A stretch of 64,000 bases of DNA, from positions 62,001 through 126,000 of the forward strand of contig JAZTXH010000001.1 in NCBI GenBank assembly GCA_045636325.1. Reading direction: 5' to 3'. The position numbers and the translations under genes were made by a program. The DNA is from CAKSHP01 sp045636325 (lineage in GTDB: Bacteria > Bacillota > Clostridia > UBA1381 > UMGS1253). The number at the start of each line of letters is the position of its first letter. Positions within the stretch are counted from its first letter, which is position 1. The notes under the pieces are model-generated. The model had not been told where the DNA came from. It worked only from the letters and a program-made list of their open reading frames with translations, and searched no databases. Positions 43,921 to 51,775 of the stretch are shown here, in pieces.

Positions 43921-44988
43921 ATGCTTGATATTAAAATTACAAAAACTACAGCTCCGTCAGAAAAGCCTGACGAGAGTAATCTTGGTTTCGGTAAAAAATT
44001 TACTGACCATATGTTTATTATGAATTATACAGAGGGTAAAGGCTGGCATGATGCAAGAATTGTACCTTTTGAGAAACTTTCTCTTTCTCCTGCAGCAATG
44101 GTTTTCCATTACGGTCAGGAAATGTTTGAGGGGATGAAGGCGTATCGCGGCGATAATGACGGGATTTATATTTTCAGACCTGAAATGAACGCACGAAGAG
44201 CAAATATGTCTAATGACAGACTTTGTATTCCCCAGATTCCTGAAGAGGATTTTGTTCAGGCGGTTAAAGCTGTTGTTGATGTTGACCGCGACTGGATTCC
44301 CCATGCTGAAGGAACAAGCCTTTACATTCGTCCGTTTATTATTGCAACAGATGAATTTTTAGGTGTTGCACCATCTAAAACATATTTATTTATGATAATT
44401 TTGTCACCCAGCGGTGCTTACTATGCAAGCGGTCTTGCTCCGGTTGGTATCTGGATTGAGGATGAATATGTGCGTGCGGTTAAAGGCGGTATCGGTTTTG
44501 CAAAAACCGGCGGTAACTATGCAGCAAGCCTTATTGCTCAGGTAAAGGCTCATGATGAGGGCTTTTCTCAGGTTTTGTGGCTTGATGGTATTGAAAGGAA
44601 GTATATTGAAGAAGTTGGCGCAATGAACATCTTCTTTAAGATTGACGGCAAAATCGTGACTCCTATGCTTAACGGAAGTATTCTTCCCGGTGTAACACGT
44701 GACAGTGTTATAAATCTTTGCAAGAGCTGGGGTATGGAAGTTGAAGAAAGAAAAATAAGCGTTGATGAGCTTCTTGCGGCTCAGCATTCAGGAAAGCTTG
44801 AAGAAGTTTTCGGCACAGGTACTGCTGCTGTTATTTCACCGGTTGGTAAGCTTCGTTATATGGACGAGGTTATGGTTATCGGTGATGGTAATATCGGCAA
44901 AACAAGCCAGAAAATATATGACACAATTACCGGTATCCAGTGGGGTAAAATAGAAGACCCGTTCGGCTGGAGAGTAGATGTTAAATAA
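43921..44988 (+). CDS. ilvE: Branched-chain amino acid aminotransferase
   Basis: PLP enzyme of 355 residues interconverting Leu, Ile and Val with their 2-oxo acids using glutamate. The PLP lysine lies in FAKTGGNYAAS (~197-207) and the conserved EEVGAMNIFF follows (~224-233). The length and N terminus (LGFGKKFTDHMF) match the longer class II branched-chain enzymes. GAAAGGA precedes the ATG. A single gene with consensus promoter and its own terminator. Confidence 0.93.
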   Translation: MLDIKITKTTAPSEKPDESNLGFGKKFTDHMFIMNYTEGKGWHDARIVPFEKLSLSPAAMVFHYGQEMFEGMKAYRGDNDGIYIFRPEMNARRANMSNDRLCIPQIPEEDFVQAVKAVVDVDRDWIPHAEGTSLYIRPFIIATDEFLGVAPSKTYLFMIILSPSGAYYASGLAPVGIWIEDEYVRAVKGGIGFAKTGGNYAASLIAQVKAHDEGFSQVLWLDGIERKYIEEVGAMNIFFKIDGKIVTPMLNGSILPGVTRDSVINLCKSWGMEVEERKISVDELLAAQHSGKLEEVFGTGTAAVISPVGKLRYMDEVMVIGDGNIGKTSQKIYDTITGIQWGKIEDPFGWRVDVK

Positions 44989-45008
44989 TTAAAAAGATAA
45001 TGAAAATC

Positions 45009-45045
45009 AAAAAGGGAAACCGCAAAATTACGGTTTCCATTTTTG
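45009..45045 (+). terminator. Terminator of ilvE
   Basis: GGAAACCG and CGGTTTCC pair around CAAAATTA, preceded by A5 and followed by ATTTTTG. The next ~300 bases (45046-45350) are AT-rich with no gene seen. Confidence 0.85.
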
Positions 45046-45350
45046 TATATAAACTCAATAAAAAACTATGAAACAACAAAAAACACAATAACAAAACAAA
45101 AACTATAGAATTACTTATACTTCTTTTCGTGCGCGGTGGAAAAAGGCCTCGAAGTCTTTTAAAAATATGCCTGAAACGAGCTTGATTTTTTAAAGTCTAC
45201 CTTTTCACTTATGTTTATAATTGATATATCTGTTGTGCAAAGAAGCTTTTGTGCTAAAGGCAAGCATACCTTTTTGCATATATATAAGTAGCAAAAAATA
45301 AAAAATACTTAAAAAAGTGCAAAAAACTGCGGAAAAATCTCATATTTTTA

Positions 45351-45379
45351 TTGTTTTTTATAAAAAAATATGCTAGAAT
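45351..45379 (+). promoter_or_regulatory. Possible promoter of the four-helix-bundle locus
   Basis: TTGTTT (45351-45356), 17 bp, then TAGAAT (45374-45379) with an extended TG at 45371-45372. The -10 lies inside the first inverted repeat of the hairpin array. Confidence 0.45.
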
Positions 45380-45539
45380 AGATTTAACGAAGGTTAAATC
45401 TATTCAGCTAAATTACTTCGTAGCTAAATTGACCTTGCGGTCAGCTAATAGCGAATTTAATTTAGCTGCTCCAAAGGAGTTATTTAGCTATGAAGCGAAG
45501 CGGAATAATTTAGCTTTGAACGAAGTTCAAAATTTAGCT
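45376..45539. repeat. Array of variable hairpins joined by constant AGCTAAATT/AATTTAGCT spacers
   Basis: It opens with a perfect 13-bp inverted repeat, GAATAGATTTAAC-GAAG-GTTAAATCTATTC (45376-45405). The spacer AGCTAAATT occurs at 45406 and 45422 and as AGCTAAT at 45443; its inverse AATTTAGCT at 45459, 45507 and 45531 and TATTTAGCT at 45481. Between spacers lie small stems of differing sequence: TAC-TTC-GTA, GACC-TTGC-GGTC, CTCC-AAA-GGAG and TTTGAAC-GAA-GTTCAAA. The three forward and four reverse spacers could also pair with each other into a branched structure. It ends 22 bases before the four-helix-bundle start. Confidence 0.8.
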
Positions 45540-45561
45540 AAAAAAGATTGGATGTTAAGAT

Positions 45562-45930
45562 ATGGCAGAAAATATAATGCTTGATAAGGCAAAAGATTTT
45601 GCAGTTGAAATTATAAATTTGTGTAAAAGTATAAAAGAAACAAAAAGAGAAAGTGTTCTAACAAATCAGCTTATGCGTTCAGGTACATCAATCGGTGCCA
45701 ATATTCATGAATTAAAATATGCAGCAAGCAAAGCAGATTTTATAAACAAGTTTTAGATAGCTTTGAAGGAGTGTTATGAAAGTGATTATTGGTTAGGACT
45801 TTTCAAGGAAACGAAAATGATAACAGAAGCTGAATACATTGAGATGTATGATAAATGCAGTAAAATTCGTAGATTGCTAATAGCATCAATAACTACTGCG
45901 AAGAAAGAACGAGAAAACAGTGGCATCTAA
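45562..45930 (+). pseudogene. Four-helix-bundle protein (23S rRNA IVP/Avd-like), broken by an amber codon
   Basis: The frame reads MAENIMLDKAKDFAVEIINL and continues with LMRSGTSIGANIHE, the hallmark of the four-helix-bundle family. At codon 65 (45754-45756) a TAG interrupts it; the same frame then continues IALKECYESDYWLGL and ends with ASITTAKKERENSGI at 45930, giving 122 codons in all, the normal family length. In intact relatives the position is usually Gln, so a single C-to-T change explains the stop. Relatives are encoded in 23S rRNA intervening sequences or assist diversity-generating retroelements; neither an rRNA nor a reverse transcriptase is near. Read-through or suppression is possible but not shown. 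Confidence 0.85.
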
Positions 45931-45953
45931 ATTGTACAACCAATTCGTGAAAT

Positions 45954-46013
45954 GTAGGGGTCGATGCTTATCAATCGACCCGAAAACGGACAGATGTGGG
46001 CATCTGTCCCTAC
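45954..46013. repeat. Cloverleaf-shaped dispersed repeat (GTAGGG...CCCTAC)
   Basis: GTAGGG (45954-45959) pairs with CCCTAC (46008-46013). Inside are two further stems, GGTCGAT/ATCGACC (45959-45965 with 45974-45980) and GGACAGATG/CATCTGTCC (45988-45996 with 46001-46009), giving a three-way junction. Similar ends occur at 46742-46794. This type of intergenic repeat is abundant in many Clostridia. Confidence 0.75.
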
Positions 46014-46027
46014 AAAATTGTGGCACA

Positions 46028-46056
46028 TTGAACGAAATGAGCACTAATTCTATAAT
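46028..46056 (+). promoter_or_regulatory. Promoter before the acetyltransferase gene
   Basis: TTGAAC (46028-46033), 17 bp, TATAAT (46051-46056). Downstream, GCCG-CAAA-CGGC (46089-46100) forms a hairpin, and AAAAGG (46107-46112) can pair with CCTTTT (46120-46125), burying the ribosome site. Confidence 0.6.
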
Positions 46057-46125
46057 GCATTATATATGATTATATTCAGATTGTATTTGCCGCAAACGGC
46101 TTTGGAAAAAGGAGAGTAACCTTTT

Positions 46126-46668
46126 ATGAATAAGGTTTTTTTAAAGGATTTATACAGATATTACGGCGAGGGTGGCGAAAGTATTATAATGAAAATGATG
46201 CGCCCGCCGGAAATTAAATATACCGCTCTTTTAAGAAAGGCGCAAAGTTGCAAGTTTTTACCCTTAAAGCTTTATTATACATATGCTTTAAAAAAGCTGT
46301 CCTATAAAACTCAGATTCAGATTCCGCAAAGGACTCATATTGAACAAGGACTTTATATCGGTCATTCGGGAAGAGTTATTATTCATCCTGACAGTCGTTT
46401 GGGCAAAAATATGAATATTGCAACCGGCGTTACAATCGGCAGGGAAAACCGTGGGAAAAGAGAGGGTGTTCCCGTATTTGACGGTGATTGCTGGATTGGA
46501 ACAAACGCAGTTGTAGTTGGAGATGTGCATATTGGAAAGGACGTTTTGATTGCGCCTCTTGCATACGTTAATTTTGATGTTCCCGACCACAGCGTCGTTA
46601 TTGGAAATCCGGGAAAAATAATACCCAAAGAAAATGCAACCGCAGGATATATAGAAAACAGGGTGTGA
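46126..46668 (+). CDS. Serine acetyltransferase-like hexapeptide acyltransferase
   Basis: A 180-residue protein with a helical N terminus and a left-handed beta-helix of hexapeptide repeats (YIGHSGRVIIHPDSRLG, NIATGVTIG, WIGTNAVVVGDVHIG). The His in IGHSG and the GNPGKII turn match the CysE/WcaB-type acetyltransferases. It is shorter than biosynthetic CysE (~220-270) and lies at the head of a polysaccharide locus, so O-acetylation of a sugar is more likely than cysteine synthesis. The ribosome site AAGGAG is 11 bases before the ATG and may be masked by a small hairpin. Confidence 0.8.
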   Translation: MNKVFLKDLYRYYGEGGESIIMKMMRPPEIKYTALLRKAQSCKFLPLKLYYTYALKKLSYKTQIQIPQRTHIEQGLYIGHSGRVIIHPDSRLGKNMNIATGVTIGRENRGKREGVPVFDGDCWIGTNAVVVGDVHIGKDVLIAPLAYVNFDVPDHSVVIGNPGKIIPKENATAGYIENRV

Positions 46669-46745
46669 AAACGTTTTTTGGAAAATTCAGAAAAGAAAAA
46701 CAAGCAATTTCTAAAATGCCTGAATGGGATGAGGTGAAATTGTAG
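46665..46745 (+). CDS. Short peptide frame ending in a dispersed repeat, doubtful
   Basis: A GTG overlaps the acetyltransferase stop and opens a 26-codon frame (KTFFGKFRKEKQAISK... DEVKL). Its TAG stop lies within the TGTAGGG end of the repeat at 46742. It may be the remaining 5' end of a longer gene cut by repeat insertion, or chance. Confidence 0.25.
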   Translation: MKTFFGKFRKEKQAISKMPEWDEVKL

Positions 46746-46794
46746 GGTGCGCCGTAAATATAACCCTCGGTTAGTGGAAGGCGCCGAACCCTAC
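46742..46794. repeat. Dispersed repeat, second GTAGGG...CCCTAC copy
   Basis: GTAGGGT (46742-46748) pairs with ACCCTAC (46788-46794), and GCGCC (46749-46753) with GGCGC (46780-46784). It shares its ends with the copy at 45954. The rest of the 46669-47046 gap has a GAGGCGAAGCCACTCCTC-type patch (46813-46830) and the EPS promoter. Confidence 0.65.
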
Positions 46795-46991
46795 AGAACA
46801 TAACCACCGCTTGAGGCGAAGCCACTCCTCAAGGATAAGCCTTCCATATTTATAAAAAGAGAAGTCTAATTATGAATTTTACGACTTGGTTTGCAATTAC
46901 GCCTGTAGCAATGTTTATTTTTCATAATAAGGAATAAACAATGCATACAAGAAAAAGAATCTTAGTTTGATACAAACTGCCACTAAAAATC

Positions 46992-47021
46992 TTGGCATTT
47001 AGTTTATACAGTCTTTATATT
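46992..47021 (+). promoter_or_regulatory. Probable promoter of the exopolysaccharide operon
   Basis: TTGGCA (46992-46997), 18 bp, TATATT (47016-47021). A small inverted repeat AGTTT-GATAC-AAACT (46964-46978) lies just upstream and could be an operator. Confidence 0.45.
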
Positions 47022-47046
47022 ACGATTTTAAAGGAGATGTATAGCC

Positions 47047-48558
47047 TTGCAGGCAGAAAACAAAAAAGATAACAGAATAAAAAATAATCTGATGTCAGGA
47101 CTTTTATATCAGGTTGTGATTTTAGCCATTGCCTTTATATTGCCAAGGCTTTACCTTGAAAACTTTGGCTCTGAGGTTAACGGTGTGCTTTCCACCATAA
47201 AGCAGATTTTTACATATCTTTGCCTTCTGGAGGCGGGCGCAGGGCTTGCAACTACTCAGGCTCTTTATAAACCGGTGGCGGAAAATGACTACAGCAGTAT
47301 AAGCGGGATTTTAAGCGCAACTCATATACATTATATAAAAACAGGGATTCTTTATGCTTTTATTATGACGGCTATTGGCGTTGTGTATTCATGGGGAATT
47401 AAAACAAGCCTTAATCCGAGGGTTGTGTTTTTAATTATAATTTTAACCGGTCTGCCCTCTCTCTATGCTTATTTTATTCAGGCGAAATACAGAATTTTAA
47501 TGGAGGTTGACGGCAGAAAATATATTATAACAAATTCGGAAACAATTTTGCAGATTGCAAGTAATTTTGGTAAAATTTTAGTCTTGCTTTTAACAGACAG
47601 CCTTGTTTTAATTCAGGTGGTGTATTGCATACTGGTTATTATTCAGATGTTTTATATTCATATGTATGCAAAGAGGAGATACAAATTCATTAATCTGAAA
47701 GAAAAACCAAATCATGAGGCAATCGGACAGAAGAATTCTGTTTTGGTGCATCAGCTTTCGGGAATGGTGTTTAATAATACAGATGTTATTCTTTTGTCTG
47801 CGCTGACAGATTTTAAAACTGTGAGTGTTTATGCCATATACAATATGTTTTTTCAGTCGGTGCAAAATTTTATAACGGGAATTATATCAGGTATCAGCTT
47901 TAAAATGGGGCAGTTGTTTAATACAGACCGTGAAAAATTTGATAAGGTTTACGCTGTGTATGAAAATCTTTATGTTATGCTGGCATTTATAATCTATACC
48001 CTTATGGCTGTGTTTTTACTGCCGCTCATTCAGATTTATACCGGAGGAATTAACGATGCTGATTATTCAAATGCACTTTTAATGTTTCTTTTTGCTTTGC
48101 TTAATATTATTGCAAATGCTAAGCTGCCATCAAATCAGGTGCTTGAATATTCGGGAATGTTTAAAAAAACACGCAGTCACGCTGTTGTTGAAATGATTAT
48201 AAATATTATGATATCTGTTATCGCAATTTTAAAATTCGGCATATGCGGTGCTATAGTAGGTACGGTTGTGGCTCTTATTTACAGAGGCATTGTATCAATA
48301 GATTTTGTAAACCGCAAAGTGCTTTTCAGAAGCCAATTTAAAACATATAAATGCTTTATTGTAAACGGAGCGGTGTTTTTATCTGTTATGCTTGTGTTTT
48401 TTACAGATAGCTTTTCGAAGATTTCGTTTATACAGCTTTTGTTGAATGGAATTGTTCATTCGGCATGGATTGTGGCTTTATATGTGGGAATAAATCTTGT
48501 TTTTAATGTTCGTACATTTAAAACACTCATAGGTTTATACAGGGAGAGAAAAGTATGA
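47047..48558 (+). CDS. Wzx-type polysaccharide flippase
   Basis: A 503-residue membrane protein with about 12-14 helices, of the polysaccharide-transporter branch of the MOP superfamily. It moves lipid-linked repeat units across the membrane. The N terminus NNLMSGLLYQVVILAIAFILP, the interior LVHQLSGMVFNNTDVILLS and the helix-rich C terminus (each quoted in part) are typical. The start is TTG at 47047, downstream of AAGGAGAT; an ATG at 47092 without a ribosome site is the alternative. The stop overlaps the GT32 start (ATGA). Confidence 0.88.
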   Translation: MQAENKKDNRIKNNLMSGLLYQVVILAIAFILPRLYLENFGSEVNGVLSTIKQIFTYLCLLEAGAGLATTQALYKPVAENDYSSISGILSATHIHYIKTGILYAFIMTAIGVVYSWGIKTSLNPRVVFLIIILTGLPSLYAYFIQAKYRILMEVDGRKYIITNSETILQIASNFGKILVLLLTDSLVLIQVVYCILVIIQMFYIHMYAKRRYKFINLKEKPNHEAIGQKNSVLVHQLSGMVFNNTDVILLSALTDFKTVSVYAIYNMFFQSVQNFITGIISGISFKMGQLFNTDREKFDKVYAVYENLYVMLAFIIYTLMAVFLLPLIQIYTGGINDADYSNALLMFLFALLNIIANAKLPSNQVLEYSGMFKKTRSHAVVEMIINIMISVIAILKFGICGAIVGTVVALIYRGIVSIDFVNRKVLFRSQFKTYKCFIVNGAVFLSVMLVFFTDSFSKISFIQLLLNGIVHSAWIVALYVGINLVFNVRTFKTLIGLYRERKV

Positions 48559-49289
48559 GTATTCCAAAAAAAATTCATTATTGCTGGTTTGGCAAGGGCG
48601 AAATGCCGCCTTTGGCAAAAAAGTGCATAAAAAGCTGGCAGAAACATTGCTCCGGATGGGAGATAATCTGCTGGAATGAAGACAATTTTGTGATAGACCA
48701 AAACCTCTATGCAAAAGAAGCTTACGATGCGGGCAAATGGGCATTTGTCAGTGATTATGCAAGGCTTTGCGTAATATATGAGCATGGAGGAGTTTATCTT
48801 GATACAGATGTTGAGCTTTTAAAGCCCATAGATGACCTTATGGAAAACAGCGGATTTATGGGTTTTGACGAAAAGGGAGTGATGTGTACAGGGCTTGGCT
48901 TTGGCGCTGAAAAAAAACATCCGCTTGTTCTGGAGCTTTTAAAAGACTATGACGATATTCCCTTTAAGCTGCCAAATGGTGAATATGACATTACTCCATG
49001 TCCTGATAGGAACACGCAGTGTTTAAAAAGGCTCGGCATGGATTTAAAAAACACAAATCAGCTTTTTTGGGATATAAAATTTCTTCCAAGGGATTATCTT
49101 TGCCCTATGGATTATTATACAGGCAGAAAAACTATAACAAAAAACACGTATTCAATACATCATTACTGTGCATCGTGGGTAAGCAAAAAATCAAAACGAA
49201 CTACCCGCATTAAAAGAATAATAGGTCCTAAGCTTTACGATAAGCTCTATGGCAAGTTTTTACATAAATTTAAATGGCTGGAGTGGTAA
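48555..49289 (+). CDS. GT32-type glycosyltransferase
   Basis: A 244-residue cytosolic glycosyltransferase of the Gly_transf_sug/capsular synthesis type. IPKKIHYCWFGKGEMPPL (3-20) is the family start, and HGGVYLDTDVELLKP (~78-92) contains the DxD metal/sugar-nucleotide motif. It overlaps the flippase stop by four bases. The sugar it transfers cannot be told. Length is usual for the subgroup. Confidence 0.9.
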   Translation: MSIPKKIHYCWFGKGEMPPLAKKCIKSWQKHCSGWEIICWNEDNFVIDQNLYAKEAYDAGKWAFVSDYARLCVIYEHGGVYLDTDVELLKPIDDLMENSGFMGFDEKGVMCTGLGFGAEKKHPLVLELLKDYDDIPFKLPNGEYDITPCPDRNTQCLKRLGMDLKNTNQLFWDIKFLPRDYLCPMDYYTGRKTITKNTYSIHHYCASWVSKKSKRTTRIKRIIGPKLYDKLYGKFLHKFKWLEW

Positions 49290-49291
49290 AA

Positions 49292-50839
49292 ATGCCTGAA
49301 AATGTTTTACGGAAAATAAAAAATGCGATTCCCCGTCAAATTAAAATCTGCTTTATGTGGACACTTATAATTGGTATAATTGCACATTTTTATAAAATTA
49401 CAAACTGGATGCCTAACTGGGATTCTTTGGTTTTTCGTTATGACAGTCAGAATATGCTTCGCCTTGGCAGATGGTTTTTGCCGGTGGTGTGTGCGTTTTC
49501 GTCGTTTTATGAGCTTCCGTTTTTAAACGGAGTTATTGCAATTGTTTTTCACGCGTTGGGCGCATGCTTCGTATGCAGTATGTTCAAAGTTAAAAAGGCA
49601 ATAACTGCCGCGCTGATTGGCGGAATTGTGGTTTGTTTTCCTGCGGTTACATCCATAATGATGTATGGCTATGTAGCAGATGGGTATTCTGTAGCATTTA
49701 TGCTCTCATGCCTTGCAGCCCTTCTTGCGGTAAAAAAGAATACAGGGTTAAACGTGATTTCCGTTGTGTGTATTGCTTTGGCAGCAGGAATTTATCAGGC
49801 ATACATAACAGTAACAATTATGCTTTGCCTTCTATATCTTATCCGCGAGGTGATATATAAAGACGAAAGCTTTAAAGAGCATATATCAAATACACTAAGA
49901 ATTTTGATTTGCGGTGTGCTTGGCATGATATGCTATTATGTTGTGCTTAAAATTTTACTTGTGATAACGCGAATAAGCCTTCTTGATTATCAGGGTATGA
50001 GTGATATCGGAACTTCAGGCGGTATTGATATTTTAACATCCCTTTACGTAATAAAGCAGTCATTTGTTAAATTCTTTTTTTATTTTTCAGAGGGAGTAAA
50101 TGTTTTTTCTGTTTTGAATTTTGCCTGCATTATTTTAGCTGTTGCAGGTTACGGAGTTAAAGCTATAGATAATAAAGTATATTTAAAGCCATGGAAAATT
50201 ATCTTCCTTGCTTTATATGTTGTTCTTCTGCCCATTGGTGCAGCAGTGCTTGCTGTTATTAATCCCGCTGTGGATTATCATAACCTTATGAAAATGGGTT
50301 ACTGTGTGTTTTATTTGTTTACCTGCCTTATTTATGAAAATGCAGACAAGAAAAACAAGCGTCACCGCTTTGGTGCGTGGGCAGTGCTTTTGGCGTGCTT
50401 TGGAATTATGGGAAATCAGATAGTTATTTCAAATATATCTTATCATAAGGGTCAGATGGCTTATGAAAAATCATATGGTGCTCTTATCCGTATTGCAGAC
50501 AGAATAGAGCAGACCGAGGGCAGTGAAAACTGCAGTGAAATTGTTGTTGTTGGCGCTATGGAAGAAAGCAAAGCATACAGCTCAAATGTTTTTCTTGATA
50601 TAACAGGAATAACAGACGGCTACATTCTTTTCGGGGATGATGAATCTGTGGGACAAAGCGTAATCTGCAGTGCTCTTAACGATTACTGCGCAAAAGATTA
50701 TACCTTTATTTCGGGGCAGAGAAAAAAAGACCTAATAAAAAAATATGAGGTAGAAAAAATGCCTTTATGGCCAGAAAAAGGCTGTTTGAAAATTGAAGAT
50801 AATATTATAGTTATAAAATTCGGAGCGGAGGGTGAGTAA
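49292..50839 (+). CDS. GtrII-like membrane glucosyltransferase-family protein
   Basis: A 515-residue protein with about ten to eleven helices and an extracytoplasmic C-terminal domain of ~110 residues (after MGNQIVISNISYHKG). The NWDSLVFRYD segment after the first helix and the overall form match the GtrII family (glucosyl transfer from polyprenyl phosphate to a growing polymer). I start at ATG 49292, eight bases after GGAG; an earlier in-frame ATG lies inside the preceding gene. Side-branch glucosylation is inferred from the family. Confidence 0.75.
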   Translation: MPENVLRKIKNAIPRQIKICFMWTLIIGIIAHFYKITNWMPNWDSLVFRYDSQNMLRLGRWFLPVVCAFSSFYELPFLNGVIAIVFHALGACFVCSMFKVKKAITAALIGGIVVCFPAVTSIMMYGYVADGYSVAFMLSCLAALLAVKKNTGLNVISVVCIALAAGIYQAYITVTIMLCLLYLIREVIYKDESFKEHISNTLRILICGVLGMICYYVVLKILLVITRISLLDYQGMSDIGTSGGIDILTSLYVIKQSFVKFFFYFSEGVNVFSVLNFACIILAVAGYGVKAIDNKVYLKPWKIIFLALYVVLLPIGAAVLAVINPAVDYHNLMKMGYCVFYLFTCLIYENADKKNKRHRFGAWAVLLACFGIMGNQIVISNISYHKGQMAYEKSYGALIRIADRIEQTEGSENCSEIVVVGAMEESKAYSSNVFLDITGITDGYILFGDDESVGQSVICSALNDYCAKDYTFISGQRKKDLIKKYEVEKMPLWPEKGCLKIEDNIIVIKFGAEGE

Positions 50840-50840
50840 A

Positions 50841-51698
50841 ATGATTTACATTTGTGCCGATGATTACGGGCTTTCTGAATCCTCCGACCAATGTATAAAA
50901 GAATGTATGCAAAACGGAGCTTTGAATAAAATAAGCATATTTCCAAACGGCATTAGCGAAAAGCCTCATTTGAGCCATACGGGAGAGGATGTTTATTATT
51001 CGCTTCACATCAATTTAGTTGAGGGAAAGAGTCTTGCGCCTGCAAAGCAAGTAAACCTTATTGCAGACAAAAACGGGTATTTTAAATATTCCTTTGGCGG
51101 ACTTTTAAAGCTTTCTTTATCAGGCAATAGAAAGGAATTTGAGCGTCAGCTTTATGCAGAGCTTAAGGAGCAGATAGGTATGTGGAAAAAATGCTTTGGT
51201 GAAAATGAGCCCATAATGCTTGACAGCCATCAGCATACCCATATGATACCCCTTATTTTTAAAACGCTTGTACGTGTTATAAAAGACGAAGGGGTAAATG
51301 TCAGATATTTAAGAATTCCTGCTGAGCCTTTTCTGCCTTATTTAAAAGAGCCGTCTTTGTATTTTACATATAAGCCGGTCAATATAATAAAGCAGTGGGT
51401 TTTAAAGTTTTTTAATTCTTTAAATAAAAAAGAAAAACTAAAATTAAATCTGCCAGATGTATATTTTATGGGAGTTTTGTTTTCGGGAAATATGGATAAA
51501 AAAAGGGTGGAAAAAGTGCTTTGGCACTATAAAAAGCTTGCTGATAAGAAAAACCGTGATATTGAAGTTTTGTTTCACCCCGGTGTTATAGAAGAAAAAG
51601 ACAGCCTTTATGCAGGGGAAAAATGCTTTAAAGAATTTTATTTTTCAGCAGGGCGCAAAACAGAATACGATGCGGTGAAAAGTTTGAATTTGAAGTAA
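50841..51698 (+). CDS. YdjC/ChbG family carbohydrate deacetylase
   Basis: A 285-residue metal-dependent deacetylase. ICADDYGLS (3-11) holds the metal-binding Asp pair, DSHQHTHM (~128-135) the metal-binding His residues, and VLFHPGV (~245-251) a further conserved His. ChbG removes acetyl groups from chitooligosaccharides; in a polysaccharide locus this homologue probably trims N-acetyl groups on an intermediate. The ATG is eight bases after GGAGGG and follows the previous stop by one base. Confidence 0.85.
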   Translation: MIYICADDYGLSESSDQCIKECMQNGALNKISIFPNGISEKPHLSHTGEDVYYSLHINLVEGKSLAPAKQVNLIADKNGYFKYSFGGLLKLSLSGNRKEFERQLYAELKEQIGMWKKCFGENEPIMLDSHQHTHMIPLIFKTLVRVIKDEGVNVRYLRIPAEPFLPYLKEPSLYFTYKPVNIIKQWVLKFFNSLNKKEKLKLNLPDVYFMGVLFSGNMDKKRVEKVLWHYKKLADKKNRDIEVLFHPGVIEEKDSLYAGEKCFKEFYFSAGRKTEYDAVKSLNLK

Positions 51699-51775
51699 AT
51701 AAATTAATGTTTGCGGTGAGCTTGGCGAAGATTAATTCAGATAAAAAAATAAAAAAGAAAGAAGATGCTTTGTAA

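Noticed and set aside
45376..45539. CRISPR-like interpretation of the hairpin array
   Set aside because: Spacer words are only ~9 bp and switch orientation mid-array, the variable parts are palindromic and 7-17 bp, and no cas genes are near.
45351..45584. 77-codon open frame through the hairpin array
   Set aside because: Starts with TTG without a ribosome site and is mostly made of the array's inverted repeats; stop-free reading is likely incidental.
45376..45930. Diversity-generating retroelement
   Set aside because: The four-helix-bundle gene resembles Avd, but no reverse transcriptase and no template/variable repeat pair were seen within the window.
46126..46668. Biosynthetic cysE
   Set aside because: Too short and placed at the head of a polysaccharide locus; a sugar O-acetyltransferase is more likely.
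46872..46937. 21-residue hydrophobic peptide frame before the flippase
   Set aside because: Very short, weak ribosome site, no known match; could be chance.
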